Shown here piece after piece: positions 11,936 through 24,202 of a stretch of 64,000 nucleotides of DNA (position 1 is its first letter; each line of letters opens with the position of its first letter). The position numbers and the translations under genes are program-made. The stretch is from Campanula takesimana (lineage: Eukaryota > Streptophyta > Magnoliopsida > Asterales > Campanulaceae). The notes under the pieces are model-generated. The model worked only from the letters and a program-made list of their open reading frames with translations, was not told the origin of the DNA and did no database searches. The stretch lies in NCBI GenBank assembly GCA_026119855.1, contig JAOWBW010000381.1:1-64000 (forward strand). The letters are read 5' to 3'.

Positions 11936-11940
11936 TTATT

Positions 11941-12943
11941 CTTTGTTCACTTTCTCTAAAGGAATGGTTCAACTTAATGTGCTTGTGTATGTTGACGATC
12001 TAATTGTTTTTGGGAATGATTCCGCTTCTTTACAGACTTTTAAGTCCTATTTGTGCGACTGTTTCAAAATGAAAGATCTAGGTCATCTTAAATATTTTCT
12101 CAGTATCGAAGTAGCTCGTAGTTCGTTGGGTTTATTTTGTGCCAACGAAAATATACCTTAGATATTGTTTCTGAAGCAGGATTATTGGGTTCTAAACCTT
12201 CTGGTTTTCGGATTGAGCAGAATCATAAACTTGGCATGGCCACAGGGGCTCTTTTGCTTGATCCAGAAAAATATCGACGACTGGTCGGATGTCTTATCTA
12301 TCTTGTTGTTACACGACCCGACTTGGCATATTCCGTCCATATTCTTTCTCAATTCATGCAGTCTCCTCGGCAAGAACATTGGGATGCTCCACTCAGAGTG
12401 GTTCGGTATCTTAGAGGCACTCCGGGTTAAGGCATTCTTATTCGTTCTGACAGTGAGTTACAACTACATGGCTGGTGCGATTCTGATTAGGCGGCATGCC
12501 CAGTTACTCGTCGCTCTCTTACTGGATGGCTGGTTTTCTTAGGTAATTCTCCTATTTCATGGAAGACAAAGAAGCAACAGACATTTTCTCGGTCTTCGGC
12601 TGAAGCTGAGTATCGCTCTATGGCAGCTGTTACTTGTGAGTTGAAATGGTTGAAAGGCTTATTATTAAGTCTTGGTGTTCACCATCCTAAAGCCATTCCA
12701 TTGTTCTGTGATAGTCAGTCGGCTCTTCAAATGGCCAAAAATCCAGTTAATCATGAACGTACGAAGCATATTGAAGTAGACTGTCACTTCATCCGTGATG
12801 TTGTTTCCAGTGGTCTTATCGCACATTCGTATGTGCATACAAAGCAACAGTTAGCCGACGTGTTTACTAAAGCTCTTGGGAAACAACAATTTGATTTTTT
12901 ATTGCACAAGTTGGGCATTTTCGACCCCAACGCTCCAACTTGA
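11941..12943 (+). pseudogene. pol: Ty1/copia reverse transcriptase C-terminus and RNase H, decayed
   Basis: This is the continuation of the copia gene split by the Athila insertion. It shows the catalytic YVDD block with LNVLVYVDDLIVFGND, then MKDLGHLKYFL, the RPDLAYSVHILSQFM block, and the RNase H end with SAEAEYRSMA, FCDSQSALQMAKNP and KHIEVDCHFIRD. The frame is broken near 12150, at a stop near 12427 (after the LRGTPG block) and at a stop near 12489. The protein ends at TGA 12941-12943, immediately followed by the polypurine tract. Non-functional; older than the Athila element. Confidence 0.9.
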
Positions 12944-12949
12944 GGGGGG
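12941..12949 (+). other. Polypurine tract of the copia element
   Basis: TGAGGGGGG overlaps the RNase H stop codon and abuts the start of the LTR, the usual copia arrangement. Confidence 0.75.
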
Positions 12950-13274
12950 TATTACGTACCAGCATGAGCACGGGCGTGTATGTTACTATGCACGACTGTG
13001 CACCTCAGTTTTTGGGTTTATTTGAATAGCACGTCGCGTGTTTTGGCTGGAGTATTGACCAAGCTTTGGTCTCCTAATTTAAATAGGTCAAGTTTAATAG
13101 TTTCCTAGTTAGTTTAGCTTTCCTTATTTCTTAGGGATTCATTGTAACCCTATATATTTGGGAAAACATGGCAGCAATAACAGACATTCACGTTGATTAT
13201 TTTCCTTGATACGAATTTGATATTGTGATCTTTCTACATTTTTCCATATGATCAAACGATAGATATTACACAAC
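12950..13274 (+). repeat. 3' LTR of the copia element
   Basis: Begins TATTACGTACC right after the polypurine tract (the usual TG start appears changed to TA) and ends at about TTACACAACA. It holds a TATATATTT-like box near 13154. The right end is approximate because no second LTR is in the window. Confidence 0.65.
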
Positions 13275-14282
13275 AGACATATTTATGGCTAAAGTATGAG
13301 TTTTGAGGTTCAGACCAGTAGTTTGATATCGCGATCTCAAACTATGGTTTGAATTGGTCTGATCTGATTTGGGGGGGGGGGGGGAACTAAATGTTATTTA
13401 CCAATTTTGAAATCGAACCTAATCACTTATAGTTAAAACCAAACTAGATTCTGTGGTTAGGTTCAGTTCTAGATAATTCTTTTTTTTTTCAAAGCCCACT
13501 TAAGCAAGATAAATGGTTTAGTTTGGTTTGGTCTAGACCAATTTATAGACCTAACCACTAGTTATCAGTTTGAAAAAATTTCGAACCAAACCGAATCATG
13601 AAAAACCCCAAACCGACTCAACGATTTAGTTTGGTTCAGATTGGGATTCAACTTGGTGGTTCATGCCATGATTCTTTATAAGCAAAAACATGGTCCTTCA
13701 ACGTTTTCTTTCACCAAAATCCAAATTCTTTTACTAGTCTTTGGTTACTTGAATTGAATGTTTTGAAAACGGTTCACAAGAATGTATATATCAATCTTTA
13801 TCATTAAATTATATAAAAGTAAATTTTCATAATATCTTTTTAAATTGATAAAAAAAGAATATATTTTTAAATGAAATTCAAATATACAGTTGGGGACGAC
13901 CGAAGAGAGACTTTATTCACCACCTTATAATAAAATACTTATATTTTCTGAGTCGGTCTTGTGAAAAACACGTTTTACACTAAGTTATGGAAAAACGTGT
14001 TTTTCCCAATTTCCTTTTCTAATATTATCATGTGCACTCTAATATTACAAAGTGCTTGTTGTAATATTGCACTTATAAATATTCAAGCAGACACTTTTAT
14101 ACATTCAAAGATACACTTTTAGTGGTAGTTTTAAGATTGTCTGTCTTACTATTACAAAGTGCCTCTTGGATTATTGAAAAATGTCTCTTCCATTGTCAAC
14201 AAGTGTTTGGTGGGTTTTTAAAATTTTCAAAACAAGTGACTGCCCTAGTGTTAAAAAGTGTCTCATGTAATATTGAAAAATG
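13275..14282. other. AT-rich intergenic stretch
   Basis: No gene is recognisable. A G14 run lies at 13371-13384. Around 13310-13670 there are many short forward and reverse copies of motifs such as AAACCGAAC and TTTGGTT, typical of a degraded palindromic repeat. From about 14020 to 14290 a loosely repeated AT-rich phrase (ATTACAAAGTGC, ATTGAAAAATGT) recurs about every 30-60 bases. Confidence 0.6.
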
Positions 14283-14689
14283 TGTAACACCCCGAAAAAT
14301 TCTAATTCCATAAATATCAAAATGTCACAATTTACATCTCTAAATTAATATACAAAGCCTCACTAATAATTTCAAAATGCTCCTAATCAATTCTTCGTTG
14401 TCCCGAACCCCGGTCAACGGTCAACTGCAAAATATCAAACTGGTGGTGGGTGAGCTGTGGCTCAGTAAGAAAGAGGATACACAGTATCACAGAAGCCAAT
14501 GGAACAAAATATAACAAATTAAACTGTCCATGAAATAATAAATATGGACATGCCAATAAGACTCTCGATCATTTCATAACAAACAACCAATTAATCATAC
14601 TTTACAGCCCGATGCACTAATTATGTTCCGGCCCAGTGGCTTAACCAAATTGTTGGCCGCACTCAAGGAGTCGGACCCAACCCAAACAC
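14283..14689 (-). repeat. Gypsy-type LTR, outermost layer of block B, left part
   Basis: Starts TGTAACACCCCGAAAAA, which in minus orientation is an LTR end (TTTTTCGGGGTGTTACA). Its reverse complement aligns by eye with 26950-27306, for example around GCCACTGGGC and GTGATACTGTGTATCC. It is interrupted at 14689 by a plus-strand solo LTR of the same family and resumes at 27312. Confidence 0.8.
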
Positions 14690-14891
14690 TGTAATACCCC
14701 AAAAATTTAAGTATTTTATTTTGAATTTAGGTTGTATTTTTGAAAAAAAAAATGATTAGTGGGAATAATATATTATTTAAGTTGGGCACTTAGTGCAAGT
14801 CCAGTTAATTGGGTTATTGTAAATTTATTATTTAGGCTCGGGCTATTTAGATATTAACTAGGTGAATTTTTGAAGAGAGTATAAATATTTC

Positions 14892-17563
14892 TGTAACACC
14901 CCGAATTTTCTTATAATATCTGAGCATTTAATGGCATTAAATATCAATAAATAACCACAATAAATACTTCACTTTAGGGTTCACAACGGCCCCTTATTTA
15001 AACCATAAATTCAAAACAATAGCGGAAGCGTAACTTAAGCTTGTCTTGGTAGGTAACACCCTAACCATCAATGTACTTCATCTTACATCAAATAAATAAA
15101 CGTACTTAAACTACTAAATACTGAATCTTCAATCCACCGTCTTTCTACGGCTGCTTTCCTTGTCTTGTCCTTCTACTTAAATCCTGAAAACAAAATTTAT
15201 AGAGAAGGGATGAGCGAACGAATGCTCAGTAAGTTCATACGTGGCCTCTCCGGTTACTAAGGAGAGACGACCAGAACGAATACTATGAATAACTTTACAA
15301 AGATAGGTTCAGTTACTTTTGGATTCAAGGCTGCAGAACAATACAGTCTTATTACTTTTAAGATTTTACTTTCAAAGGATTATGGCACTACAATCCAATG
15401 GGATTCATTCAAGTTTCCGTCAATTCCTTGGTAACGTACATTATAACCTCAATGCCAAAGGTACAATTTGTACACCTAGCTTCTTCAGCCAATAGTGTGG
15501 GTCGTAACATATATGGTATACACACACATATGCTCGGGGTCTAGAATCATCCTTGTAATCAGACAATTCCTGAGAGAAGGCATGTGATCACTCATGCAAT
15601 CCCTAGTTTAAGGACGAGTCTTTTCTAACTGGACTGTCCGTCAATGTCTTTTCTAACTGGACATTGGATGCCTTAACGAGTAAGTGGTTAACTTACAAGT
15701 TAAAATTGAGAACATACCATGGTACAAGTATGTGATACAAGTTTCAAACTTCGATACTTAGTAGATCGATGGGAACATCACTAAGTATAGATTCTTTCAA
15801 GGAACGTTCAATAACGCAGAGTTCATTCAAATACTATCATGCCATACTGATAGCTAACTTTAGAAAGAAATACCGAATTCCAATAAACAGGAGTTCAAAT
15901 ACTGTAAGGAACGTAATCCCTTACCTGAATTGCTTTTCCTCGCAATCTCCTCTCTGTGCAAATCTACAAGGCACGGAGTAATTTACTTTAGTACTCTCTA
16001 CATTGTTAACTATTTTTACTTAGTTAACTGAGAGATGCGTTTTAACTTCTTTACTTCGTTACTCCTTTCTTTACGTTTAAGTTTCTGACTTTGATTTACT
16101 AGTCAGTCCTTTAACTTGATATAATTGCAATTAAGTCCTCTAACTTTGGGTTAATTACAATTTGGTCCCTCCACTTTGGGTTAATTGCAAATTGGTCCTT
16201 CAACTTAGTTTAATTACAATTTAGTCCTTCAACTTTGGATTAATTGCAGATTAGTCCTTCAACTTTAATTCAATTGCAATTTAGTCCTTCCACTTTGGAT
16301 TAATTGCAAATTAGTCCTTCAACTTTAATTCAATTGCAATTTAGTCCTTCCACTTTGGATTAATTACAATTCAGTCCTTCAACTTCCCTTTAATTACAGA
16401 AAGGTCCTTGGACTTTGGTTCTGTTCATAAGGTCCCCTAAGTTTCTCTTTTTAATCACTTAGGCCCCTCTATCTTCAAAGTTTCCTTTTATTCCTTCTAA
16501 CTTTAATTCTTTTCAGTTTAGTCCTTTTCCGTTAGGAAACTAACTGAAACTTCTAATCTTTTCCTTCTCGTTAACTTTTTAACCTTCAAGGTCTTCCAAG
16601 TATTTCCTCAAGTTAGTTTTCTAACTTTTAACGATTCTTTTAAAGATTTCGTTTTCTTTTCATTATAACTTAACGAAATCACTAACTTTCCGTCCCAATT
16701 CTTAACATCCTTAATTAAGAATCAACACCCAAGTTAGGTCATTATTGCCGAATCATACTTCATCAAGATCCTTTGATTTTGATCAGTTTTTCTAATTCTT
16801 TAAATTTTTCTAAATTCCCAAACATCAATATTATTCACAATACACTTAACAAGGATCATTTAAATCAACAAAATAATTTCCAATGGCCTAGGGCCATTCG
16901 GCCGAACCATGTTCTTGGGGAATCTATATTTTTTTCTTCTTTTGATAAACCCAATTCAACCTCAATGATTTATATGTTCAAATCCCAAGTCATTGTATAA
17001 TATAAATCAATTCAATTCATGATTATATAATCAATCAAAAAGAAACAAAAGTAACTAGTATCAAGATTACTAATTTTTTTTTTCTCCATAGCATCTAGAT
17101 CAACTCCATTGACCTTTAAATTTTTATCATAAATCCCTAGCATGCAAACCCTAATACTTGTATTCTTAAAACATGCATAACTTATGTTTTAAACATCCAA
17201 ATCTAATGAAATAAATTTTAGGATGTGAGTTTCGATATTACCTTGAGTTAGAACGGATTAATCTTCAACAACAATGGCGGAAATTTTTCTTCTCCTTCCT
17301 TCCTTGGTGCGGCTGCTGCTAGGTTTAGGCTTAGGGTTTTGTGTTTTGTTGTTTTTGTTAATTAAGTAAAACCTAAATTTTTCACTAACCATTGTATTTA
17401 TACTCTTGGGTAAAATTAATTGGGTTGGGTTTACTAATACAATTTCGGGCCAATCCAATTTTCTTGGGCCCACTTCTTTAATTTACTTTATAACTCTAAT
17501 TATGGTTTAATTAAATTAGTAAAACTGAAATAAAAAAAAAAAAAAAAAATTCCGGCTATTACA
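14892..17563 (-). mobile_element. 2.7-kb minus-strand solo LTR (chromovirus-like ends)
   Basis: Runs from TGTAACACCCCG to GGCTATTACA and is flanked by TSD ATTTC (14887-14891 and 17564-17568). In minus orientation it begins TGTAATAGCC and ends CGGGGTGTTACA, as Tekay-like chromovirus LTRs do. A stretch near its left end (GCGGAAGCGTAACTTAAG at about 15024, and the GAGCGAAC...ATGCTCAGTAAG block near 15210) resembles the chromovirus LTR at 27660-27860. It has no coding capacity. The ORFs at 15769-15981, 16773-17000 and 17258-17473 are chance. Confidence 0.85.
16105..16430 (-). repeat. Minisatellite of about 30 bp inside the solo LTR
   Basis: About ten imperfect copies of a unit like TTAATTGCAATTTAGTCC followed by TTCAACTTTGG, period about 29-30 bases, fade out on both sides into diverged copies. 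Similar short repeats are known in LTRs of large plant gypsy elements; the exact copy number needs a tandem-repeat program. Confidence 0.85.
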
Positions 17564-18139
17564 ATTTCTACCCTAAACCCTAACCTAGCACGTCAACTAA
17601 ACACCACAAATTGTTAATCACCGCAAAGAAAGAAGAGAGTCGGTGACGGCGGCTAAGTTTAGAGAGGTTGTGGCTGCGGCTGGATTAAGGTAAGTACTCC
17701 AAGCGAAATTCTGGAATTTTAGGATAATTAGTACTGAATTTGGGTGCTATGAGATTATATCATATTTTGATTTATATGGAGTGTGATTCTTCTTTTTTTT
17801 GGTATGTTTAATAGGAAAATAGGGAGTATATAAGATTAAATGGATGGGCTGCCCGTGAGTATATACTAGGCTTAGTGCTTACAACATCAATTTTGGAGCT
17901 TAATGTTTGACGTTTGACTCGGTGAATTAAGTGGTGATCTATTACTAACAGTTTTGAGGTAAGAGAGACTATGCAGTGTCGATTCCGTGTCAGTTTTATC
18001 ACGTGATTATTTCTTTGATATTCGTCCCATCGTTGTGCTCTATTTTTATTGATACGTATATTGATTGCTGAGTCCAATTTGATAATTGATTTGATATTGA
18101 GATTGCTTCGAAAAATACTGATTTTATTGAAAGCATGCT

Positions 18140-19446
18140 TGTAAATACCCCGGGGAACCACGGCTTGGCTAGAGCGGTGAATTATCCTAGGATGTCTAAC
18201 TTGTTTTAGATTGTTTAGAGTCGCCACCTATGTTTTTAAAGGAACATAAGAAAAACCTAAAAATAGCCTAATTTATGTACAAAACCAGAGATTCAGGAGA
18301 GAAGGGTTCGGGGGTTAGGTGACGGAGTGGGAAGTACTTAAACACCCAATCCGCCCGCTTACGAGGGTCTTGCTACTATTGGTGGTCTAATATTTACATG
18401 TCCTTCAATTAATTAAATAGAAATGTGCTAACAATTGTGATGAGAAGAAAAGGGGAAATAAAGGGGAAATAAAATAGAATTGTTTTATTTATTTAATGAT
18501 AAAGATTACATGTAACAAGTAATGTTAAAGAATTACATTAAGAGATGAAGAGAAATTAACATGGTGAATTATAGTTAAGATTAAAATGTAGGGAGATAGC
18601 CTTAACTAACTTCAATATGTGAAGTAGTCATGTTGGTCATGTCCCATTAATGGGGATTGCATACATCAAGAAGAAGAAAACAAAGGAAGAAAATGGAGTT
18701 GTACCTTGAGAAAGAGGACTTGGAACCTTGACTTGAAAGTGTTATTGTTGTAATGAAATTGTTGTAGAACAATTTGTGTAGAGTCTTGTTACTAAGAACT
18801 CTTGTTGGGAGAATTTGTGTATAATGTAGTTGGTGAATCAAGGTTGGAGTCCAAAAAGAAGTCCAAAAAGAAGTCCCTTTCCAAGGTAGAAGATGATGGT
18901 TTTTATAGGTAAAAAAGAGAGGGAAATGATGGAGGGAAAAGATGATCATCCATGTGAAATGGAATTGACCAATCAAAATAAGATAAATAAAATAATAAAT
19001 AAAAGAAATAAAAGAAAATCAAATAAAATAAAAAGGAAATATTTTGTTTTAATGAAAAGGCTAGAAGTGTGGGATTGGGAGTTAATGAGAAAAGGGGGGA
19101 TGAATGTGGATGTAAAAAGATGGTTTTTGTGATCAAGAAAAGATGTTTGTAAATAAGAAAAGGGAGGGAAATAAGGTGCAATCCGTTACTGCCATATCGG
19201 ACAGCGCGCGAGTCCCGCCTTTGGGACGGGAGGCGCGCGCGGCCCATTAGCAGTGCCGGAAGCGCGCGATTCTAAAAATGACAGAAAGGCAGAAATGACT
19301 CTAAAATTAATTCTGTTATGCAGTTCAGTCCAAAACTAACGGAATCAGTTAGGAACTTAACCGAAGTAACAGAAATTAATGAAAATAAGTTAAATAAAAA
19401 TACTTTGTATGCAATCGGGTGAGAGGTCCAAGGCGGGGTGTCTACA
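18140..19446 (-). repeat. 3' LTR of the non-autonomous element
   Basis: Begins TGTAAATACCCCGGGGAACC and ends GGCGGGGTGTCTACA in plus coordinates. It holds an AT-rich block (about 18970-19040) and a GC-rich block with GCGCGCG motifs (19203-19270). Confidence 0.95.
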
Positions 19447-19465
19447 GAGCCCCTCGGCGACGTGG
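19447..19465 (-). other. Polypurine tract of the non-autonomous element
   Basis: On the minus strand GCCGAGGGGCTC directly precedes the 3' LTR, which fixes the element's orientation. Confidence 0.7.
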
Positions 19466-19609
19466 ATTGCGAAGCAAAACGCGTCGACGAAAGAAAGACA
19501 ACCGCCGAGGACATCGACAAGAGAAAACAAAGACTCGATAAAGCAGGAATTTGAAATTAAAAAGGATAGAAATGCGCTCCCTGTGTGAGCGACTTTTGCT
19601 GATGGAAGA

Positions 19610-19960
19610 GGTATGGTGATTTGAGCGTTCCACCATGGACCAAAATTGGTGCGCGGTGCGGCATTTTCTGATGCACTGTGCGGCGGTATGGTGATTTGAG
19701 CGGTCCACCATGGACCGAAATTGGTGCGCGGTGCGGCATTTTCTGATGCGCTGTGCGGCGGTATGGTGATTTGAGCGGTCCACCATGGACCAAAATTGGT
19801 GTGCGGTGCGGCATATTCTGATGCGCTGTGCGGCGGTATGGTGATTTGAGCGGTCCACCATGGACCAAAATTGGTGCTCTGTGCGGCACCTGGTGCTCTG
19901 TGCGGCACCTGTTGATTCTGGTACTCTGTGCGGCACCTGGTGCTCTGTGCGGCACCTGTT
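19610..19960 (-). repeat. 75-bp tandem repeat and a shorter satellite beside it
   Basis: Four copies of a 75-bp unit start at about 19610, 19685, 19760 and 19835 (each with GGTATGGTGATTTGAGCG and CACCATGGACC). The fourth copy passes into 3-4 copies of a roughly 19-bp unit (GGTGCTCTGTGCGGCACCT). Because 75 is a multiple of three, all minus-strand frames stay open, giving overlapping false ORFs of up to 245 codons with 25-residue repeats. Confidence 0.9.
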
Positions 19961-20494
19961 ATGTGTATGCTTTGCAGATATATGTGCTTGTGTGAGATGT
20001 GAAATAGGAATTGCGAGAGAAAATTGTGATTGTGGTGTGACATGTGATTTGAAAGCACCTTTGTAATGAGAGAGAAGTACGAATGTAGAAACTGATCTTG
20101 TGTGCGGTGTGATTTTGAGGAAAGCATTGGATGTATTCATACCTTCACTTACCATTGCCGCTTGAGTGGAGATGGATTCTTGATGTCCGCGGAGGATGCT
20201 TTGATGGAGAATGTCCTTTCTTTAGATGTTGATGAGAGAACGCTCTTGATGTTGGGTTGGCGAGATGGTACTCTGGATGATGGGTTGGTCGTGCCAAAAG
20301 GCTGCCTACGTATCCCTTTAAGAGAATCAGACCAGCGTAGTTCAAGGACGATGGAGAACGCTGGAGGAGAAGCTAGGAGCAAAGCAAAGTAAAGCATATA
20401 ATTTTGCACGTAGAAGGAGAAAAAGAAAGAAAAAATCTTTTTTTTTTTTTTTAAAGATTAGAAAGGAAAGAATATGCACACATGTAAGGAAAAG

Positions 20495-20532
<38 letters not shown>

Positions 20533-23500
20533 GTTCGTGGGTGAACCATTTAAGCCATTGTGTGTTTGTAAAGCCAACCCAAGATCAAGTCATGCTCAGT
20601 CGAAGTCTGGATTGCCTCGCTTGAATTCTGTTGTCGCTGGTGTGCCCAACGAAGATTGATGTCTAGCCCCAAGAGATTTGTCGATTATGGGGCTTCAAAA
20701 GGATTTTGATGCTGAGATGAGGGGTGGCTGATTGTAAAGCCCCTAGAACGCCTTTGATGCCAAACTTTGAGTGGCTTGCATTGCCCCAAGATAAATCAGC
20801 TCTTGGCCCATTCGAGTAAATCGCCCTTTGTCGTTGTAGTGAGCAAGCCCCAAGAGGAGATCGTTGATGCCAATCTTCGAGAGATTGCAAAGCCCCAAGT
20901 GTCGTGGGCTTGTAGATGGCGGGATGTGAAGACCTTTCATTGTAAAGCCCCAAATTATCTTGTGATTGGCTCGGCATTGAGAGCAGATGTACCGTCGGGT
21001 AGAATTATTGATAGAGATCTCCTTCTTGCTCTTACTGGGGAGATAAATGGCCTTATTGTGGTCGATACCCAAATGGCTGAGGGCTTATGTCAAAGGATGC
21101 AGTAATGTCTTGCGGTGCCGTCGAGGTCGCGGAGGTTAAGGTCTTGGCGTGATAAAGTCTCAAATGAGTATGCTTGCTTGACTCTTCTTGAGTTGAACTA
21201 ATGACGGATCTTCGGATGCAACTAGTGCTGTGGCCCAACTTTATCTGAGCTGCACCTTGTGCTTTTGATCTTGGAGAAGGGGGTGCTGAATTGCAGAAAC
21301 ATTGGGATTGGCCGTGGCATTTCCCGCTATAACCCTGTTTTGATTAGAGTTTAGCATATTGAATCTTTTTCCTTTTCTCTAAGACTTCCTTCAAAATCTC
21401 GCTGTGAGTTCTAACAAAAATCATCAACTTCATTCATAACATCGGAGTCTTCATTTAAAACCAAGAGGCCTTTGACTTGAAGTGTTGAGAGACCCTTGAA
21501 GCTTGATCCCTTTCATGAGCCATAAGACTATTCCACATTGCACTTGCTCGAGTATTGTTGCCCAAAAGACTGTCGGTCGAGAAGCCCCAATATTGCCCTT
21601 TGCTCGGATTACTGTAATGCCGTAGCCCAAAAGATTGTAGATTGCAAAGCCCCTTGAGACCTTCGGTGCCGAATTGAGGAAGCTTCCAATGTTGCACATG
21701 ACTCGGCTGGGGATACTGCTGGGGAGTTAATTGCTCTTTGCCGAGGGAGCCTTTAAGACTTGACCGTAGCCCTTAGAGTGCCATCATTGATTGCGAGAAA
21801 GGTCCATTCTTGATTGGGGGAATGAGCACGGGCACACGCGACAAGAGGGCTTTTTGACATCCCTTTTGAGAGACTTTGAGGATAGTCTCACACATCTTTT
21901 TCGAGCATAGCCCCTAGGGCGTATTGATTGCCAAATGAAGCAAAAGAATCCCTTGTTCTTGAGTCACATAGCCCCTAGGGCGTCACCATTTGTTGAGCAA
22001 AGCAAGAGTGACTCGTCCTCGTGTGAGGGAATAAACATGAGAGGATATGGCAAGAGCTACTCCATTTCTCGGGAGGCTTTCGGCGTACTTTAGAAGCACA
22101 TACTTGAAGAAGCCTTGAAAACTGAGACACATGTTGTTGCTATTTGCTGACCAAGCCAATTGACTAGCTAAGGATTATTTGTGCAACCTCGTGCCCTTTT
22201 ATGATGGGCTTGTTCTCGGATGGATCTTGGTTACCACGGGCCTTCTCTTCGTGAACCCAAAAATGCACACTGCTGGAGAATGATACCAATAACCCAAGAC
22301 AACCTTTGATGGTGCTATATCTTGTCGATCCTTTTGCAATCCCAAAGTTGACTCGGTGGGGAATTGACTTGCTGAGGAGATCCAATGTAGAGTTCGTGTA
22401 GTTGTCTTCTTTAGAGGCCAGAGATCTCCATTTCTCTTTCCCTTCTCTCTCTCACTCTCTCATTTTTTTTATGACGCGCCCTGTTTTTTGCCTAGACCGC
22501 CCTTTCGGGTTTTCAATCTAGCGGGCATCTCTTTTGCGTCTTCATTTTTTACTCGATTAATGAGGAAGTGTACATTGACTCTAGCTGAGGATGAGAGACA
22601 TGTGATTTTGCGGTGAAAACCTTTTGTCACTAAATATGAGTGGCATTGACTTGACTAGGGAAGTGTCCCTAGTATTGACATGTATATTTTTTTATTTTTA
22701 TTTTGAATTGAATGACTCACGAAGGCAAGTAAGTCATTAAGAGAGAAGAGAAGGAAAGCCCCAATTTGATTGCAAGAAATTGGGAGTATGCAGAAAGAAT
22801 AGAAGTCCTTAGACTCGACAAGGAACGCGAAATGATTCCAAATCTAAGAAGGTTGTTCAATCTTTTTGGTGATTAGTTCATTGGCAAATGAATCGTACAA
22901 AGATGTCTTGACAAATTCGAGATGAAGGCCGATCACCATAACGCGCTAGGGCTAAACATTTCTTCTTTCTTGCATGAGACCGGACCCGCAGGTTGCCTAC
23001 GTTCCTCCAGTGTAGAGGCTCAGGTCACCGTAGTTCTTGTGGATTCTCCATTCTTCGGGATGGAATTGTTGCTTCGTCCTTCGTTGGTGGATCTTGATGT
23101 GAACTTCTTTGATTGAGGGGGAATTTTTTTTTTTTTTGATCTAACTTTTGCCTAGGTTGATTTGATGGTTTCAACCTAGCGAGCCCTTCTTTTCTTTTTT
23201 TTTTTTTTTTTTTTTAATCCCCTTTGAAAACTTTGCTTGACTTCTTCATGATTGTTGCTCCACCTTGTTTGTCTTGGCTTCGTCGTTGATGTTGGCGCCG
23301 ATGTTTAGCCCCTAGGCGTTCAAGTGATGGCCTTGTTCTAAAACTTGTTTAGACATTTTTTCAGCATTTTGCCAAGAATTAGATCGAACAACTTGGAAGA
23401 GTGTATAAGGACAAGAACGACTTTTATTTGATAAGAAGACTCGACACTTAACATGGGACGAGAGAAAACATTAATGCACACAAAAGAGGACTTTTGACTC

Positions 23501-23590
23501 TTTTTTTTTTTTTTTTTTTTTATTCCTACTACTAGGTAGAGAAAGAGAAACGGTGATTGTTGTCGTCGTCCTCTTTGTTGAAGCCCCATT
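19961..23590 (-). other. Non-coding repeat-rich interior of the non-autonomous element
   Basis: No gene is recognisable in 3.6 kb. It has long T runs on the plus strand (about 20427-20452, 20495-20530, 23125-23139, 23191-23214, 23501-23521). The phrase AAGCCCC or TAGCCCCTAGGGCGT recurs more than ten times between 20665 and 23310. Degenerate longer units are visible: compare 20755-20791 with 20863-20900, both GATGCCAA...TTGCA...GCCCCAAG. ORFs such as 20767-21105 are not conserved-looking proteins. Confidence 0.6.
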
Positions 23591-24202
23591 TCAAAACCAA
23601 GCCACTTCTTTGATGAGTTGCTCTTCACCCACGGTAAATTCGCCGTTGTCGATCAAATCTTGGATGATGTTTCGGAGAAGGAAGCACCCTTCGGTAGTGT
23701 GGCCACTATGCTTGTGGTAGCCGCACCATTCACCATGAGCATGATTTTTCAGTATCGCCTTCGGCTTGTACCCCTCCAAAGGTTTGATCTTCCCTCTTGC
23801 CACCAAAATTTCAAATGCCTCGGCTTGGGTTACTCCTTGGAGAGGAGTGAAAACTCGGTTGTTGGTAGTACCTTTGTAGCTTTTGAGGGTCGGGCCACTT
23901 GAGCATGCTTTATCATTGAACTTTGCTTTGCTGTCGGTGAGTTCTTGCAAATGGGCTTTGAGTTCGGAAACCTCTTCCTTGTGAATTCTTCTTTCATAAT
24001 CAAGACGGGCCTTGAGTTCGGAAACCTCTTCTTTGTGAATCCTCTTGTCGATATCGAAACGGGCTTGCCACAAATTGTCTTTACGGCGGGCATCCTCGAC
24101 AATCCTATCCATTTGTTCCCCCATTGATTTCATTACGTTGAGTAACCCTTCGTTGGACACGAAATCATTTCCACCGTTGTTGTTGTCGCCGTTGGAAGCC
24201 AT
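23591..24202 (-). CDS. Gag-like protein relic of the non-autonomous TAT-related element
   Basis: The frame begins upstream at 24301, but the sensible start is the ATG at 24202 (MASNGDNNNGG), giving about 203 residues. A charged coiled-coil part with a duplicated phrase (RIHKEEVSELKA, twice, about residues 58-83) is followed by a C-terminal nucleic-acid-binding part with a zinc-knuckle-like arrangement CGYHKHSGHTTEGC and LRNIIQDLIDNG. That block is typical of gag C-termini in TAT/Ogre elements. The main gag core domain is missing, so this is a gag fragment that may still bind RNA. It is not followed by a protease or reverse transcriptase. Whether it is translated is unknown. Confidence 0.7.
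   Translation of the reverse strand: MASNGDNNNGGNDFVSNEGLLNVMKSMGEQMDRIVEDARRKDNLWQARFDIDKRIHKEEVSELKARLDYERRIHKEEVSELKAHLQELTDSKAKFNDKACSSGPTLKSYKGTTNNRVFTPLQGVTQAEAFEILVARGKIKPLEGYKPKAILKNHAHGEWCGYHKHSGHTTEGCFLLRNIIQDLIDNGEFTVGEEQLIKEVAWF

Noticed and set aside
19610..19960. CRISPR-like repeat array
   Set aside because: Tandem copies without unique spacers, in a plant retrotransposon.
19390..20155. Overlapping minus-strand ORFs of 245, 237 and 132 codons with 25-residue repeats
   Set aside because: Artefact of a 75-bp satellite, which keeps every frame open; they also overlap an LTR.
20102..20392. 96-codon ORF in the non-autonomous element
   Set aside because: Plus strand, opposite to the element, with no family resemblance or start context.
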